From an uncultured Cyanobium sp. (GTDB lineage: Bacteria; Cyanobacteriota; Cyanobacteriia; PCC-6307; Cyanobiaceae): a DNA stretch of 10,002 nucleotides. The translations under genes were made by a program, and so were the position numbers. Every line of letters begins with the position of its first letter. Position 1 is the first letter of the stretch. Location: the NCBI GenBank assembly GCA_937919075.1, contig CALFOF010000231.1, positions 1-10,002 of the forward strand, read 5' to 3'. Of this stretch, positions 1 to 6,949 are shown piece after piece. The notes under the pieces were generated by a model that saw only the letters and a program-made list of their open reading frames with translations, made no database searches and was not told the origin of the DNA.

Positions 1-862
1 ATGCGCGTGACTCTGGCTTGTCCTTTGACACGCTACGTCCCGTGGGCAGCGCCACCACCGTGCCGTGGCCGGACTTCGGCGTGGGCTTGGTGGTGGGCTG
101 GGCCAGGGCGAGGTTGAGCAGCTCCCGCAGCCGGCTGCTGGTGATCGGCCGCTCCAGCCGGCCATGGCGCGCCAGCGAGAGGGTGCCCGTTTCCTCCGAC
201 ACCACGATGCAGAGGCAGCGGTCGAAGCGCTCGGTGATGCCCAGGGCCGCCAGGTGGCGGGTGCCGTAGCGGGTGAGGCCCTGCCGAGAGAGGGGCAGGA
301 TCACTCCTGCCGAGAGGATGCGGTTGCCTCGCACCAGCAGGGCGCCGTCGTGCAGCGGCGTATCAGCTGCAAACAGGTTGAGGATCAGATCCACCGACAG
401 CACGGCGTCGAGGTCGATGCCGGGATTGAGGAAGTCTTCGGGACGGAGATCACTACCGAGATCCACGAGCATCAGTGCACCACGGCGATGCTGCGACAAG
501 CAGCCCGCCGCTTCGGTGAGCACCGCCACAGAACCCAACACCGCCGCATCCTCCGCCTGGCTGCCGAGCAGCACATCAAGCCGGCCGGTGCCAAGCAGCT
601 CCATCAGACGGCGCAATTCGCCCTGCCAGAGGATCGCCAGCGCCAGGCTGCACCCGAGCACCACCGCTTCCAGCAGACGCGTGGTGAGCGGCAGCACAGC
701 GATGCGCTGCACCACCCATACCAGCGCCACCAGGAACAGCCAGCCCCGCAGCAACCACAGCGTGCGGGGCTCCCGCACCCTCGCCAGCAGGAGCACTCCA
801 AGGGAGGAGGCCAGCAAGACGTCGAAGATCAAGCGCACGTCGAGGAGCTTCAGCCAGATCAC
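1..862 (-). CDS. cdaA: Diadenylate cyclase CdaA (DAC/DisA_N domain), 3' end cut by the window
   Basis: Membrane-bound enzyme that condenses two ATP into the second messenger c-di-AMP; in bacteria this nucleotide controls potassium and osmotic balance. 287 codons are visible with no stop before the left edge. Residues ~10-90 hold three hydrophobic segments (about 11-29, 34-57, 63-79), the usual CdaA anchor. The cyclase domain follows, with the DGA motif at 172-174 (LHDGALLV) and the GTRH motif at 200-203. The canonical RHR reads RHL here (202-204). A conserved SEETG stretch follows. The tail after about residue 260 is low-complexity and polar. The GTG at 862 is chosen because it gives a short N-terminus (MIWLKLLDVR) just ahead of the first membrane segment. 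It lies 24 bases after the lysA stop and in the same frame, so the two are probably co-transcribed. A GTG overlapping the lysA stop (890) is in another frame and ends early. The gene is probably almost complete at base 1; uppS often follows in cyanobacteria, but that lies outside the window. Confidence 0.93.
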   Translation of the reverse strand, partial: MIWLKLLDVRLIFDVLLASSLGVLLLARVREPRTLWLLRGWLFLVALVWVVQRIAVLPLTTRLLEAVVLGCSLALAILWQGELRRLMELLGTGRLDVLLGSQAEDAAVLGSVAVLTEAAGCLSQHRRGALMLVDLGSDLRPEDFLNPGIDLDAVLSVDLILNLFAADTPLHDGALLVRGNRILSAGVILPLSRQGLTRYGTRHLAALGITERFDRCLCIVVSEETGTLSLARHGRLERPITSSRLRELLNLALAQPTTKPTPKSGHGTVVALPTGRSVSKDKPESRA

Positions 863-886
863 CCGCAGCCCCCAGCCAATCTTGGC

Positions 887-2302
887 TCACGGTACCGGCG
901 TCAACCGCTCCGGCAGGACGTCGTAGCGCAGCAGTTCGTCCGGTCGCTCCCGCCGCTGCACCAGTTCGGCCCGTCCTCCCTGCACCAGAACGGCAGCAGG
1001 GCGTGGAATGCGGTTGTAGTTGGAGGCCATCGAAGCGTTGTAGGCGCCGGTGGCAAACACCACCAGCACGTCACCGGGAGCAGAGGGGGGCAGGGCCAGC
1101 TCCTTGAGCAGCACGTCGCCGGATTCGCAGTGCTTGCCGGCCAGGGTGACCGTTTCGGCGGCGGCGGCGGCGGGGCGATCAGCCAGCACGGCGGTGTAGT
1201 CCGACTGATAAGTGATCGGCCGCGGATTGTCGCTCATGCCCCCATCCACCGATACATAGGTGCGCAGGCCGGGAATCTCCTTGCGGCTGCCGATTGTGTA
1301 AAGGGTGAGGCCGGCGGTGGCCACCAGGGAACGGCCCGGCTCGCACAGCAGCCGGGGCAGTTCAAGATCCCGCTCCAGGCAGGCGGCCGCCACGGCCTGG
1401 GCCACGCCCTGCACCCAAGCCTGGATCGTGGGGGGATCGTCGCCAGCCACGTAGCGGATCCCCAGGCCCCCACCCACATTCAGATCGGTGCAGGGGTGGC
1501 CGAGCGAGCGAGCGAGGGCCAGCGCATCGGCCATCACCCCTGCCAGGTCGCGGTGGGGCTGCAGCTCGAAGATCTGGGAGCCGATGTGGGCATGCAGGCC
1601 GGTCAGCCGCGCCCAGGGGCACTCCGCCAGCTGGCGCAGCACCTGCTCGAGCTGGTCGGGGTCGAAGCCGAACTTGCTGTCGAGGTGGCCAGTGCGGATG
1701 TACTCATGGGTGTGGCACTCGATGCCGGGCGTGAAGCGCAGCATGAGGGGCGCTGGCCGCTCCACCGTGGCAATCGTGGCGAGCAGCTCCAGATCGCGCC
1801 AGTTGTCGGCCACCACGGTGACCCCGTGCTCCACCGCCAGCGCCAACTCCGCCGCCGATTTGTTGTTGCCGTGCAGCACGATCCGCTCCGGTGGCATGCC
1901 ACCGCCGAGCGCTGTGAGCAGCTCCCCGGACGACACCGCATCCAGGCCGAGGCCCTCGGAGGCCACCAGGGCGGTGATGGCCAGGCTGCTGTTGGCCTTG
2001 GAGGCGTAGAGCGCCAGCGAGCGGCCGGGATAAAAGGTGTCAAGCGCCTCGCGGTAGGCGCGGCAGCTGGCCCGGAGGGTGTCCTCGTCGAGCACATAGA
2101 GCGGTGTGTCGTAGGTGCGAGCCAGGTCGCTCAGGCGGCAGCCCCCCACCACCAGGGCTCCATCAGGCGCGCAGGTGGTGCTGATCGGTGTCAGGTTGCG
2201 GTTCGGGCTGGCCGCCTCGATGGTGCCTGTCAGCAAGGAATGCGGCTCCGCGGTGCCGGCTTTAGGGCCGCTGGCGGCGCCGATCGCACTGGTGGGGGGC
2301 AT
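887..2302 (-). CDS. lysA: Diaminopimelate decarboxylase LysA
   Basis: PLP-dependent enzyme that decarboxylates meso-diaminopimelate to L-lysine, the final step of the DAP pathway, in the cytoplasm. It is 471 aa from the chosen start, slightly long for the family because of a ~45-residue N-terminal leader. In order: YASKAN with the PLP-binding Lys at 102, HGNNKS at 144-149, HIGSQ at 239-243, the glycine loop NVGGGLG at 275-281, EPGRS at 321-325 (phosphate binding), DGGMSDNPRP at 353-362, the catalytic CESGD at 392-396, and AYNASMASNYN around 420-430. All key residues are present. The ATG at 2302 is the first methionine that clears the divergent rimI gene. The open frame runs further to 2386, but that would place the start inside rimI. 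The leader before about residue 45 is unlike conserved family sequence, so a TTG start near residue 23 is possible. cdaA follows downstream on the same strand. Confidence 0.96.
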   Translation of the reverse strand: MPPTSAIGAASGPKAGTAEPHSLLTGTIEAASPNRNLTPISTTCAPDGALVVGGCRLSDLARTYDTPLYVLDEDTLRASCRAYREALDTFYPGRSLALYASKANSSLAITALVASEGLGLDAVSSGELLTALGGGMPPERIVLHGNNKSAAELALAVEHGVTVVADNWRDLELLATIATVERPAPLMLRFTPGIECHTHEYIRTGHLDSKFGFDPDQLEQVLRQLAECPWARLTGLHAHIGSQIFELQPHRDLAGVMADALALARSLGHPCTDLNVGGGLGIRYVAGDDPPTIQAWVQGVAQAVAAACLERDLELPRLLCEPGRSLVATAGLTLYTIGSRKEIPGLRTYVSVDGGMSDNPRPITYQSDYTAVLADRPAAAAAETVTLAGKHCESGDVLLKELALPPSAPGDVLVVFATGAYNASMASNYNRIPRPAAVLVQGGRAELVQRRERPDELLRYDVLPERLTPVP

Positions 2303-2340
2303 CCTTGAAAGGGTCCGGGTCAGCGTCAATCGTAAGGATG
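2300..2340. repeat. 7-bp inverted repeat containing both divergent start codons (lysA/rimI)
   Basis: CATCCTT at 2300-2306 and AAGGATG at 2334-2340 are exact reverse complements separated by 27 bases. The left arm is the lysA start context on the minus strand and the right arm is the rimI start context. The 35-base gap between the two starts is too short to hold separate promoters and leaders, so at least one promoter probably lies inside the neighbouring gene. TTGACG on the minus strand (2324-2329) resembles a -35 box for lysA, but no good -10 follows at standard spacing. The repeat may simply reflect two similar translation-start contexts, each with AAGG directly against ATG. Confidence 0.4.
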
Positions 2341-2862
2341 TCTCCGGAAGCCGCCGCGGAAGGCCCAGCGCCAGACCTGCAAGCACCGCCGCGAAGGCTG
2401 GGGCCGGCCGATCTGGAGGGCTGCCTCAGCCTCGACCGGCTGGCGCTGGGCGGGCTGTGGGATCGGGTCCAGTGGCAGGTCGAACTGAAGACCGCAGGCC
2501 GGCTCTGCCTCGGCCTTGATGGCCCCCTCGGGCTGGAGGCGCTGGCCAGCGGCTGGTTGGTGGTCGATGAACTGCAGATCATGGTGGTGGCGGTGCATCC
2601 CGCCTGCCGGCGGCGTGGCCGGGGCCAGCGCGTGCTCGGAGCCCTGCTGCAGGAGGCCCGGCAACGCAAAGCGCAGCAGGCCACCCTGGAGGTGGCCGCC
2701 GGCAACAGGGCCGCCCGGGCGCTTTATGCCGCCCTGGGATTTCGTACCCAGGGGCGACGTTGCCGTTACTACCGCAACGGGGAGGATGCTCTGATCGAAT
2801 GCCTGCTGCTGGCGGGGATGGCTGGAACGCCGCCTCCACCGCTGGGTTTCAGCGTTGAATGA
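2338..2862 (+). CDS. rimI: GNAT N-acetyltransferase, RimI-like
   Basis: GCN5-related acetyltransferase; RimI acetylates the N-terminal alanine of ribosomal protein S18 using acetyl-CoA, and relatives acetylate other protein N-termini. 174 aa. The acetyl-CoA-binding motif A is at about 83-104: VVAVHP, then RRRGRG (91-96) in the R/Q-x-x-G-x-G position. The next motif is LEVAAGN..A..LYAALGF at 117-135. YYRNGEDA at 144-151 corresponds to the RimI YY..GEDA signature near the C-terminus. An N-terminal extension of about 18 residues rich in Ala/Pro and a Pro-rich tail (PPPP at 165-168) lie outside the domain. The ATG at 2338 is preferred. An in-frame TTG at 2305 would nearly abut the lysA start. The AAGG sits directly against the ATG, so there is no properly spaced Shine-Dalgarno. 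Substrate specificity beyond the RimI family is inferred. Confidence 0.85.
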   Translation: MSPEAAAEGPAPDLQAPPRRLGPADLEGCLSLDRLALGGLWDRVQWQVELKTAGRLCLGLDGPLGLEALASGWLVVDELQIMVVAVHPACRRRGRGQRVLGALLQEARQRKAQQATLEVAAGNRAARALYAALGFRTQGRRCRYYRNGEDALIECLLLAGMAGTPPPPLGFSVE

Positions 2863-3048
2863 CTGCTTGATGAGGTACGGATTGCCGCCCTTCGTTGATG
2901 TGAAAGCACCAACAGTTTTGGACGGCAAGGTATGCAGATCTGTTGGCGTGATCCTTGGTGCGGCAATGGATCTGGACAGGTACAGCCGAAGTTCACAAAC
3001 ACCCTCTCAGCCCTGATAGGTTGGAAGCACTTGCATCAGGTCCCGCCC
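2863..3048 (+). other. Intergenic leader upstream of clpC
   Basis: 186 bases lie between the rimI stop and the clpC start and presumably hold the clpC promoter and 5' leader. Short -35-like boxes occur (TTGATG at 2895-2900, TTGGAC at 2918-2923), and TATGCA at 2931-2936 resembles a -10, but none pair at 16-18 bp spacing. No CIRCE-type repeat (TTAGCACTC-N9-GAGTGCTAA) is seen. A 6-bp inverted repeat (CAGATC 2935-2940, GATCTG 2970-2975) is too weak to interpret. There is no terminator-like hairpin with a T-run after rimI, so read-through from rimI into clpC is possible. Confidence 0.35.
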
Positions 3049-5601
3049 ATGTTCGAGCGGTTTACCGAGAAAGCCATCAAGGTGATCATGCTGGCCCAGG
3101 AAGAGGCCCGCAGATTGGGTCACAACTTCGTGGGCACCGAGCAGATCCTGCTGGGCCTGATCGGCGAAGGCACCGGCGTGGCGGCCAAAGTCCTGAAATC
3201 CATGGGGGTCAACCTCAAGGACGCCCGTGTGGAGGTTGAAAAGATCATTGGCCGGGGCTCCGGCTTCGTGGCCGTGGAGATTCCCTTCACACCCCGCGCC
3301 AAGCGGGTGCTGGAGCTTTCGCTTGAGGAAGCCCGCCAGTTGGGCCACAACTACATCGGCACCGAGCATCTGCTGCTCGGTCTGATCCGGGAGGGTGAAG
3401 GAGTCGCCGCCCGGGTGCTTGAAAACCTCGGTGTGGACCTCGCCAAGGTGCGCACCCAGGTGATCCGCATGCTCGGCGAAACCGCCGAGGTCGCTGCTGG
3501 CAGTGGCAGCAAGGGTTCCACAAAAACCCCCACCCTCGATGAATTCGGCAGCAACCTCACCCAGCTCGCCACCGAAGGCAAACTGGACCCAGTGGTGGGC
3601 CGCCACAACGAAATCGACCGGGTGGTGCAGATCCTCGGTCGCCGCACCAAGAACAATCCGGTGCTGATCGGCGAACCCGGCGTGGGCAAAACCGCCCTGG
3701 CCGAAGGTCTCGCCCAGCGCATCATTGTTGGCGAAGTCCCCGACATTCTTGAAGACAAGCGCGTGCTCACGCTTGACATCGGCCTGCTGGTAGCGGGCAC
3801 TAAATACCGCGGTGAATTTGAGGAGCGGCTCAAGAAGATCATGGAAGAGATCAGGAGCGCCGGCAACGTGATCCTGGTGATCGACGAAGTCCACACCCTG
3901 ATCGGTGCGGGCGCCGCCGAGGGCGCGATCGATGCCGCCAACATCCTCAAGCCCGCCTTGGCCCGCGGCGAGCTGCAATGCATTGGCGCCACCACTCTGG
4001 ATGAATACCGCAAGCACATCGAGCGCGATGCGGCCCTTGAGCGCCGCTTCCAGCCAGTGATGGTAGGCGAACCCACCGTGCTCGACACCATCGAGATCCT
4101 GCGTGGTCTGCGCGAGCGCTATGAACAACACCACCGCCTGAAGATCAGCGACGAAGCTCTTGTCGCCGCCGCCACCCTGGGCGACCGCTACATCTCCGAT
4201 CGCTTCCTGCCGGACAAGGCAATCGACCTCGTCGATGAAGCCGGCAGCCGCGTGCGCCTGCTCAATTCGAAGCTGCCGCCGGCCGCCAAGGAGCTCGACA
4301 AGCAGCTGCGCTCCGTGCAGAAGCAGAAAGAAGATTCCGTGCGGGAGCAGGATTTCACCAAGGCCGGTGAACTGCGCGATAAAGAAGTGGAGCTGCGTGA
4401 GCAGATCCGCTCCATCCTCCAGGCCCGCCGCGACGAACAACCCGCTGCTTCTGAGGGCGGCGATGCTATCGGCTCCGAAAGCGCCGGCTCCATTGAGCTG
4501 CCCTTGGCTGGCGCCGGCGGCGACCGCAGCCCGGTGGTCACCGAAGAAGACATCGCCCAGATTGTGGCCTCCTGGACCGGCGTACCGGTTCAGAAGCTCA
4601 CCGAAAGCGAATCGGTGAAACTGCTCAACATGGAGGAGACCCTCCACCAGCGTTTGATCGGCCAGGACGAAGCCGTCAAGGCCGTGTCCAAGGCGATCCG
4701 CCGCGCCCGGGTGGGCCTGAAGAACCCCAACCGTCCGATCGCCAGCTTCATCTTCTCTGGCCCCACTGGCGTCGGCAAAACCGAGCTCACCAAGGCCTTG
4801 GCGGCCTACTTCTTCGGCAGCGAAGAGTCGATGATCCGGCTTGACATGTCGGAGTACATGGAACGGCACACCGTCAGCAAGCTGATTGGCTCCCCTCCGG
4901 GCTATGTCGGCTTCAATGAAGGAGGCCAACTCACCGAAGCGGTGCGGCGCCGGCCCTACACCGTCGTGCTCTTCGACGAAATCGAGAAGGCCCATCCCGA
5001 TGTCTTCAACCTGTTGCTCCAGCTGCTTGAAGATGGCCGCCTCACCGACTCCAAAGGCCGCACGGTTGATTTCAAGAACACCCTGATCATCATGACCTCG
5101 AACATCGGTTCGAAGGTGATTGAGAAAGGGGGTGGTGGCCTGGGCTTTGAATTCTCCGGTGCCGCCGCCGAAGAAACCCAGTACAACCGCATCCGCTCGC
5201 TGGTGAACGAAGAGCTGAAGCAGTACTTCCGCCCTGAATTCCTCAACCGTCTCGATGAGATCATCGTCTTCCGTCAACTCACCCGCGATGAAGTTAAGGT
5301 GATCGCCGACATCATGCTGCGCGAAGTGTTCAGCAGGATGCAGGAGAAAGGCATCGGCCTTTCTGTCACCGAAGCCTTCAAAGAGCGCCTGGTTGAAGAG
5401 GGGTACAACCCCAGTTACGGGGCTCGCCCGCTGCGCCGTGCCGTGATGCGCCTGCTGGAGGATTCCCTGGCCGAGGAGTTCCTCTCCGGTCGCCTCAAGG
5501 ATGGCGATACGGCGATCGTCGATGTCGACGACAACAAGCAGGTGGTGATGCGTCACCAGGCGATCGTGCCCGAGCCCGAACTGGCTGTAGCCAGCGCCTG
5601 A
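3049..5601 (+). CDS. clpC: ATP-dependent Clp protease ATP-binding subunit ClpC (Hsp100)
   Basis: AAA+ unfoldase that threads substrates into the ClpP/ClpR peptidase; in cyanobacteria it is an essential, constitutive chaperone related to the plastid ClpC stromal protein. 850 aa, the expected length. Two Clp N-terminal repeats lie at about 1-145 (GHNFVGTEQ at 24-32, GHNYIGTEH at 99-107). The first AAA+ module has Walker A GEPGVGKT 208-215, Walker B VILVIDE 274-280 and ERR 331-333. The middle domain has a UVR-type motif at about 425-455. The second module has Walker A GPTGVGKT 571-578, Walker B VVLFDE 639-644, LNRLDE 732-737 and sensor-2 GAR 791-793. The loop LGF at 698-700 is the ClpP-docking tripeptide. 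The ATG at 3049 is chosen because [12 protein letters not shown] is the conserved ClpC N-terminus. An in-frame ATG at 2932 would add 39 unconserved residues. A terminator follows 31 bases after the stop. Confidence 0.98.
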   Translation: MFERFTEKAIKVIMLAQEEARRLGHNFVGTEQILLGLIGEGTGVAAKVLKSMGVNLKDARVEVEKIIGRGSGFVAVEIPFTPRAKRVLELSLEEARQLGHNYIGTEHLLLGLIREGEGVAARVLENLGVDLAKVRTQVIRMLGETAEVAAGSGSKGSTKTPTLDEFGSNLTQLATEGKLDPVVGRHNEIDRVVQILGRRTKNNPVLIGEPGVGKTALAEGLAQRIIVGEVPDILEDKRVLTLDIGLLVAGTKYRGEFEERLKKIMEEIRSAGNVILVIDEVHTLIGAGAAEGAIDAANILKPALARGELQCIGATTLDEYRKHIERDAALERRFQPVMVGEPTVLDTIEILRGLRERYEQHHRLKISDEALVAAATLGDRYISDRFLPDKAIDLVDEAGSRVRLLNSKLPPAAKELDKQLRSVQKQKEDSVREQDFTKAGELRDKEVELREQIRSILQARRDEQPAASEGGDAIGSESAGSIELPLAGAGGDRSPVVTEEDIAQIVASWTGVPVQKLTESESVKLLNMEETLHQRLIGQDEAVKAVSKAIRRARVGLKNPNRPIASFIFSGPTGVGKTELTKALAAYFFGSEESMIRLDMSEYMERHTVSKLIGSPPGYVGFNEGGQLTEAVRRRPYTVVLFDEIEKAHPDVFNLLLQLLEDGRLTDSKGRTVDFKNTLIIMTSNIGSKVIEKGGGGLGFEFSGAAAEETQYNRIRSLVNEELKQYFRPEFLNRLDEIIVFRQLTRDEVKVIADIMLREVFSRMQEKGIGLSVTEAFKERLVEEGYNPSYGARPLRRAVMRLLEDSLAEEFLSGRLKDGDTAIVDVDDNKQVVMRHQAIVPEPELAVASA

Positions 5602-5632
5602 TCAGCCACGCTCCAGTCCATTCGATTCATCA

Positions 5633-5660
5633 GCGGGAGTTCTTCACACTCCCGCTTTTT
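5633..5660 (+). terminator. Rho-independent terminator of clpC
   Basis: A perfect 8-bp GC-rich stem, GCGGGAGT (5633-5640) paired with ACTCCCGC (5648-5655), has a 7-base loop and is followed directly by five T (5656-5660) and then CTT. It lies 31 bases after the clpC stop, so it should end the clpC transcript and separate it from the dehydrogenase operon downstream. Confidence 0.9.
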
Positions 5661-5738
5661 CTTGCCTTGCCACCGCCATCAAAGATGCTGCTGGCTAACA
5701 GCCAAGCATTGCTGAATCTCCGGTCTTGTGCCACTGAA

Positions 5739-5754
5739 CTGCACGCAGGTGCAG
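5739..5754. promoter_or_regulatory. 16-bp dyad upstream of the dehydrogenase operon (possible operator)
   Basis: CTGCAC (5739-5744) and GTGCAG (5749-5754) form an exact 6-bp inverted repeat around the spacer GCAG. It is centred about 54 bases before the ATG at 5801, in the 140-base stretch between the clpC terminator and the next gene. Position and symmetry suit a regulator-binding site or a small leader hairpin. A 6-bp dyad can occur by chance and no regulator is recognised. Confidence 0.3.
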
Positions 5755-5788
5755 GGTGGATTCCGTTCTACGACCAAAAGCCGCCGAC

Positions 5789-5794
5789 TATATT
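5789..5794 (+). promoter_or_regulatory. Possible -10 box TATATT for the dehydrogenase operon
   Basis: TATATT stands out in GC-rich surroundings and ends 6 bases before the ATG at 5801. If used, transcription would begin at about the start codon, giving a leaderless or nearly leaderless mRNA, which agrees with the lack of a Shine-Dalgarno site. The bases at the -35 position (around 5766-5771) are a poor match to TTGACA. If the start codon is elsewhere the interpretation changes. Confidence 0.3.
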
Positions 5795-5800
5795 GTGGCC

Positions 5801-6949
5801 ATGAGCATCAGCTTGAGCGAACATCTGATCGCCCCTGCCCGCGTGCTGCGGGGCGAAGGCGCCTGGGAAGCCTGCCTGCCGGCCATCGGTGCCCTCTGCC
5901 GTCGCCCCCTGCTGCTGGGCCGCAGCTGCGCCACTGAAGCCCTGCGCGACGGGCTGGCGGCGGATTTACGCCGGCTGGGGCTTGACCCCCTGCTCGCCCA
6001 GCTGCAGTTCGATTGCTGCGAAGAGGATCTGCGGCGGCTGCAGCAAGCCGTGATAACGGCGAACGCTGAACCGTTGGCGGTGGTCCCCATTGATGCGGTG
6101 CTGGCGGCCGGCGGCGGCAAGGTGATGGATGCGGGCAAGCTGTTGGCCGATCGGCTCGGCCTGCCCTGCATCACCGTGCCCACCAGCGCCGCCACCTGCG
6201 CGGGCTGGACCGCCCTGGCGAACCTCTATTCCCCTGCCGGAGCCTTCATTGGCGATGTGAGCCTTCAGCGGTCTCCCGCGTTGCTGGTGTTCGATCACCG
6301 CCTGATCCTGCAGGCGCCGCCCCGCACCCTGGCCAGCGGCCTCGCCGATGCCATGGCCAAGTGGTACGAGGCGGCTGTGAGCAGCGCCTCCAGCACCGAT
6401 GGCCTCGTGCATCAGGCGGTGCAGATGGCTCGGGTGCTGCGCGATCAGCTGCTGCTGGAGGGCAAGGAGGCCATGGCCCAGCCGGGCGGCGAGGCCTGGG
6501 CGCGGGTGGCTGAGGCCTGCGGGCTGACCGCCGGCGTGATCGGCGGCCTGGGCGGCGCCCGCTGCCGCACCGTGGGCGCCCATGCGGTGCACAACGGCCT
6601 CACCCAGTTGGCGGCCAGCCATGGCCACCTGCATGGCGAAAAGGTGGGGTTCGGCATCCTGGTGCAGCTGCGCCTGGAGGAGCTGGTGGGCAGCAACCGC
6701 CTCGCTTCCCAGGCGCGGCGCCAGTTGCTGGGTTTCTTCCGCCAGTTGTCGCTGCCGGTCACCCTGGCGGAGCTGGGGCTGGTGGAGGCAACGCTCAACG
6801 ACCTGCAACGGGTGTGCAGCTTCGCCTGCCAGCCGGGATCGGATCTGCACCGGCTGCCGTTTGCCGTGAGCCCGGCTGATCTGCTGAGCGCGCTGGTGAG
6901 CACCGATGCCGCCATCGAGCAGCCGGCCAGCGCCGACGCCAACCGTTGA
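5801..6949 (+). CDS. Metal-dependent dehydrogenase of the glycerol dehydrogenase / iron-containing ADH superfamily, substrate unknown
   Basis: NAD(P)-linked polyol/alcohol oxidoreductase fold, 382 aa, close to GldA length (~365). The nucleotide-binding loop GGGKVMDAGK is at 104-113. The metal-binding set matches GldA: Asp183 in LADAMAKWYE, a histidine in AHAVHNG (His261 or 264), and His278 in HGEKVGFG. In GldA the loop after the conserved PTS/PTI carries an Asp that contacts glycerol (STDAP-type). Here the loop reads PTSAATCAGWT (127-137) with Cys-Ala-Gly instead, so glycerol is not assured as substrate. The ATG at 5801 is preferred because MSISLSEHLIAPARVLRG begins just before the conserved N-terminal strand. 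An in-frame start at 5756 would add 15 residues and overlap the probable promoter. It is first gene of a probable operon, overlapping the next by 4 bases. Cyanobacterial homologues are usually named only as iron-containing alcohol dehydrogenase family. Confidence 0.85.
   Translation: MSISLSEHLIAPARVLRGEGAWEACLPAIGALCRRPLLLGRSCATEALRDGLAADLRRLGLDPLLAQLQFDCCEEDLRRLQQAVITANAEPLAVVPIDAVLAAGGGKVMDAGKLLADRLGLPCITVPTSAATCAGWTALANLYSPAGAFIGDVSLQRSPALLVFDHRLILQAPPRTLASGLADAMAKWYEAAVSSASSTDGLVHQAVQMARVLRDQLLLEGKEAMAQPGGEAWARVAEACGLTAGVIGGLGGARCRTVGAHAVHNGLTQLAASHGHLHGEKVGFGILVQLRLEELVGSNRLASQARRQLLGFFRQLSLPVTLAELGLVEATLNDLQRVCSFACQPGSDLHRLPFAVSPADLLSALVSTDAAIEQPASADANR

Noticed and set aside
576..890. 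A 104-codon minus-strand frame starting with a GTG that overlaps the lysA stop
   Set aside because: The attractive GTGA overlap is in a different frame from the CdaA domain, and the product has no family resemblance. CdaA is in the frame starting at 862.
65..2308. A 747-codon open frame on the plus strand opposite lysA and cdaA
   Set aside because: It is antisense to two genes with clear family motifs. Its translation is rich in Gln, His, Gly and Arg with no recognisable domain, as expected when a GC-rich third codon position removes stops on the opposite strand.
2932..3048. N-terminal extension of ClpC from an upstream in-frame ATG
   Set aside because: The extra 39 residues do not resemble ClpC, whose conserved N-terminus [12 protein letters not shown] begins exactly at 3049.
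3007..5556. An 849-codon open frame on the minus strand opposite clpC
   Set aside because: It mirrors clpC almost exactly, has no recognisable domain or plausible independent start, and is explained by the codon usage of clpC.
5692..5704. Small hairpin TGGCT-AAC-AGCCA in the gap after clpC
   Set aside because: A 5-bp stem with a 3-base loop and no T-run is expected by chance and does not extend.
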